A stretch of DNA of 6,584 bases from an uncultured Oscillospiraceae bacterium (GTDB lineage: Bacteria; Bacillota; Clostridia; Oscillospirales; Oscillospiraceae): assembly GCA_934659475.1 (NCBI GenBank), contig CAKUHX010000093.1, positions 1-6,584 of the forward strand, read 5' to 3'. Under the pieces are notes generated by a model, which did not search any database, was not told the DNA's origin, and saw only the letters and a program-made list of their open reading frames with translations. Made by a program: the position numbers and the translations under genes. Positions 4,529 through 6,584 of the stretch are shown here, piece after piece (within the stretch, counting starts at the first letter, position 1; each line of letters begins with the position of its first letter).

Positions 4529-5302
4529 ATGGATAAAGATCAGAAGAAAGCGCGTCAGCATCAGGAGGACTCGGCCCTGAACCGCGGACTGCTGTGGGTG
4601 GCCGGGGCCATCGTGCTGGAGTTCCTGCTGCTGATGGTGAACAAATACTATATCAACTTCCGTGTGACCGACAGCGGCATCGCCGCGGCGGAGACGATCG
4701 TGCACGTCCTGCGGGCCGCCCGCTGGGTGGGGCTGGCTGGTGCGGCCGCCTGTCTGGTCTGGGCCGGGCTGCGCCTGCGGAAGGAGAGCGGTGGACTGTC
4801 CCTGCCCGTGGCCCTGGCCGCCGCCTGCGGCGCGGCTGCGGTGTGCGGCTATGTGGTCATCACTTTCAACGCCGCCGGTGTGCGGATGCTGTTTATCCTG
4901 GTACCCGCCTGGGCGGGACTTGCCCTGATCTACTACCTGTACCAGCGGGAGTTTTTCCTAGCCGGTATCGCCGCCGGGTTCGCGGCGGTGGGGCTGTGGC
5001 TGGTGCGCACCTCCGGCGGACGGTTGCTGTATACGGCGTTGACGGTCATCGCCCTGATCCTGGTAGCTGTTCTGGCCTTGGCGCTGGAGAAGAAAGGCGG
5101 CGCAGTAGTCCTGGCCGGACGGGAGATGCAGCTTCTGCCCCGCAAAGCCAACTATCTGCTGGTCTATGTCACCTGCATCGGTGGCATCGTGGCCGTGGCC
5201 GCGGCCCAGTTCGCGGGCGCTGCAGTGGCCTATTATTTGATGTACGCCGCAGTGGCCTGGGTGTTCGCCCTGCTGGTGTACTACACCGTGAAAATGATGT
5301 AA
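4529..5302 (+). CDS. Unrecognised polytopic membrane protein
   Basis: This 257-residue integral membrane protein belongs to no family I can name. A charged cytoplasmic-looking N-terminus (1-19, MDKDQKKARQHQED...) is followed by about eight hydrophobic segments near 20-37, 66-83, 90-112, 118-138, 142-160, 166-187, 207-227 and 231-252. There is no cleavable signal peptide. Short basic loops (LRLRK at 81-85, LPRK at 203-206) suggest cytoplasmic positions. No catalytic motif, nucleotide-binding site or transporter signature is visible. The ATG at 4529 follows AAGGAG (4512-4517) with an 11-nt spacer; a TTG directly in front (4526) is in frame but would sit no better. The gene has its own promoter and terminator, so it is probably monocistronic and independent of the lysC operon. 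It converges with the CoA-enzyme gene downstream. Confidence 0.85.
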   Translation: MDKDQKKARQHQEDSALNRGLLWVAGAIVLEFLLLMVNKYYINFRVTDSGIAAAETIVHVLRAARWVGLAGAAACLVWAGLRLRKESGGLSLPVALAAACGAAAVCGYVVITFNAAGVRMLFILVPAWAGLALIYYLYQREFFLAGIAAGFAAVGLWLVRTSGGRLLYTALTVIALILVAVLALALEKKGGAVVLAGREMQLLPRKANYLLVYVTCIGGIVAVAAAQFAGAAVAYYLMYAAVAWVFALLVYYTVKMM

Positions 5303-5307
5303 ACTTG

Positions 5308-5348
5308 AAAACAGCCGCAGATCCATTTGGGTCTGCAGCTGTTTTTTT
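5308..5348. terminator. Bidirectional rho-independent terminator
   Basis: A 17-bp stem with one C-A mismatch and one T-G pair (5308-5324 with 5329-5345) closes an ATTT loop. On the plus strand it runs into a T-tract (5341-5348) just 5 nt after the stop of the membrane-protein gene. The four A residues at its left foot become TTTT on the minus strand, so it can also stop the convergent gene. Confidence 0.9.
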
Positions 5349-5356
5349 ATGGCAGG

Positions 5357-5392
5357 AAGAGGCCCCCATCCGCATTGCGGATGGGGGCTCTT
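5357..5392 (-). terminator. Second hairpin terminator, end of the CoA-enzyme gene
   Basis: A strong GC-rich stem (about 15 bp with one bulged G; 5357-5373 with 5377-5392) closes an ATT loop. It lies immediately downstream of the TAA at 5397-5395 on the minus strand. The minus-strand T-run after it is poor (CTCTTCC), while on the plus strand CTCTTTGTT follows, so it may act as a back-up terminator in both directions together with the hairpin at 5308-5348. Confidence 0.7.
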
Positions 5393-5394
5393 TG

Positions 5395-6584
5395 TTATAC
5401 GGGGGAGACAGCCGCCGTCTGGGGGGCGGCGGGGGCGTCCTGATGGGGCGCGGGGGCCTCGCTTGCCGGCTTTTCCTGAACGGGAGAGCCGGAGCCGCCG
5501 CCGGGGCGGCCGTCCTGCTCGTGCTCCTTCTGAGTGCGGGCCAGGGCCTTGGCGTTGGCCAGCATGAGCTTGATGCGGTTCTCCTGGTTGATCTTGGTGG
5601 CGCCGGGGTCGTAGTCGATGGCTACGATGTTGCTGTAGGGGTAGTCATCCTTCAGGCGGCGGATCATGCCCTTGCCCACGATATGGTTGGGCAGGCAGCC
5701 GAAGGGCTGGGTACAGACGATGTTGGGGGTGCCTGAGTGGATCAGCTCCAGCATCTCGGCGGTGAGCAGCCAGCCCTCGCCCATCTTGTTGCCGTCCCCC
5801 AGGTAGCCCTGGATCAGGCGGTGGAGGTCGGCGAAGTCCCCGGGGGCGCGGAAACGGTCGGAACGCTCCAGGGCGTGGATCAGGTCGTGCTGGCAGGCCT
5901 CGATGTATTTCATAAAGGCGGTGCAGGCGGCCTTCTTGATCCACTTGCCGCCGTACAGATCCACGTCCACCACGCGGTTGTAGATCTTGAAGATCATAAA
6001 GTCCGTCAGGCCGGGCACTACGGGCTCCGCCCCCTCGGACAGCAGGAACTGCTCCAGGTCGTTGTTGCCCAGGGGGGAGAACTTCACATAGATCTCCCCC
6101 ACCACGCCTACGCGTACCTTCTCTTCATGAGAGACAGGGATGGCGGCGAAGTCGGCGCAGATCTGGTCGAAGATGCGGGACATCTGCCGGCGGCTCATGC
6201 CCTTGCCCTGCTGGAAACCCTGGATCAGCTTGGTCTGCCAGGCCTCGGTCATGGCGTCGGCCGCGCCGGGCTGAAGCTCATAGGGCCGCACCTGGTTGGC
6301 CACGTTGACGATCAGGTCGCCGTACATCATGGCGTACACCATCTTGCGGATCAGGGGAAGGGTGAGGGAGAAGCCGGGGTTCTTCTCCAGTCCGGACAGG
6401 TTGACTGAGATCACCGGCACAAAAGCCAGGTTTGCCTTAGCCAGAGCCTTGCGCAGCAGGTGGATGTAGTTGGAGGCCCGGCAGCCGCCGCCGGTCTGGG
6501 TGATGAACAGGGCCACCTTGTGGGGGTCGTAGCCGCCGTGCTTGATGGCGTCGATCAGCTGCCCGATGACCAGCGGGGCGGGGT
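5395..6584 (-). CDS. 2-hydroxyacyl-CoA dehydratase activase-related protein, C-terminal part
   Basis: The last 395 codons of a gene that enters from the right edge; no start is in the window, and the frame is open to position 6582. The sequence matches the C-terminal region of the giant (often about 1,400-residue) clostridial proteins that fuse BadF/BcrA/HgdC-type activase ATPase modules to a 2-hydroxyglutaryl-CoA dehydratase (HgdB-like) component. Recognisable pieces are ITQTGGGCRASNYIHLL (27-43 of the visible part), GVVGEIYVKFSPLGNNDLE (159-177) and CTQPFGCLPNHIVGKG (290-305), with Cys34, Cys290 and Cys296 as candidate iron-sulfur ligands. Family members are inferred to transfer electrons or activate radical dehydration of CoA esters, but the physiological role of the fused form is unclear. 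Residues from about 357 to the end are a Pro/Ala/Glu-rich low-complexity tail ending AAVSPV. A GTG at 6516 is internal, not the start, because homologous-looking sequence continues upstream of it. It is convergent with the membrane-protein gene. Confidence 0.88.
   Translation of the reverse strand, partial: PAPLVIGQLIDAIKHGGYDPHKVALFITQTGGGCRASNYIHLLRKALAKANLAFVPVISVNLSGLEKNPGFSLTLPLIRKMVYAMMYGDLIVNVANQVRPYELQPGAADAMTEAWQTKLIQGFQQGKGMSRRQMSRIFDQICADFAAIPVSHEEKVRVGVVGEIYVKFSPLGNNDLEQFLLSEGAEPVVPGLTDFMIFKIYNRVVDVDLYGGKWIKKAACTAFMKYIEACQHDLIHALERSDRFRAPGDFADLHRLIQGYLGDGNKMGEGWLLTAEMLELIHSGTPNIVCTQPFGCLPNHIVGKGMIRRLKDDYPYSNIVAIDYDPGATKINQENRIKLMLANAKALARTQKEHEQDGRPGGGSGSPVQEKPASEAPAPHQDAPAAPQTAAVSPV

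Noticed and set aside
4594..5736. A 380-codon plus-strand frame over the membrane-protein gene and the terminators
   Set aside because: It runs through two terminator hairpins, is Arg/Gly-rich as expected of a shifted frame, and its start lacks a Shine-Dalgarno sequence.
5737..6408. A 223-codon plus-strand frame opposite the CoA-enzyme gene
   Set aside because: It is antisense to clearly family-like coding sequence, and its residues have the His/Val/Gly/Leu-rich shadow pattern.

Overview
The window looks like a chromosomal segment of a GC-rich Firmicute, most likely an Oscillospiraceae-type gut clostridium (Flavonifractor/Oscillibacter-like). This is inferred from three things: strong GC-biased codon use, clear Shine-Dalgarno sites of the AGGAGG type, and the gene content (PheB-type ACT protein with hom and a class II aspartokinase, plus a giant acyl-CoA dehydratase activase-like protein). 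No mobile element, CRISPR array, tRNA or rRNA is visible.

Layout. (a) Positions 1-73, minus strand: the first 24 codons of an unrecognised gene that leaves the window on the left, with a strong Shine-Dalgarno site and a TTG start. (b) Positions 74-405: no other gene; this is a long leader/intergenic region with a foldable GC-rich element (96-190) next to the Shine-Dalgarno site of that gene. (c) Positions 406-1199, minus strand: deoC (deoxyribose-phosphate aldolase) as a complete single-gene unit, with a near-consensus promoter, a leader hairpin and a rho-independent terminator. (d) Positions 1282-4382, plus strand: a three-gene amino-acid operon. It has a promoter with an extended -10, a PheB-type ACT-domain protein, homoserine dehydrogenase (hom), aspartate kinase (lysC type) and a terminator. 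(e) Positions 4432-5348, plus strand: a single gene for an unrecognised protein with about eight membrane segments, with its own extended -10 promoter and terminator. (f) Positions 5357-6584, minus strand: the C-terminal 395 codons of a large 2-hydroxyacyl-CoA dehydratase/activase-related protein that enters from the right, convergent with (e).

How the genes work together. Aspartate kinase and homoserine dehydrogenase catalyse the first and third steps of the aspartate pathway, leading to threonine and methionine, with lysine branching off in between. The ACT protein at the head of the operon is likely a regulatory partner or sensor. Two details bear on control. The lysC reading frame contains a perfect internal Shine-Dalgarno site and an ATG at the boundary between the kinase and ACT parts, which predicts a separately made regulatory beta subunit as in Bacillus aspartokinase II. 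In addition, the C-terminal domain of the homoserine dehydrogenase looks like a shortened ACT domain. deoC is transcribed divergently from this operon and has no evident metabolic link to it.
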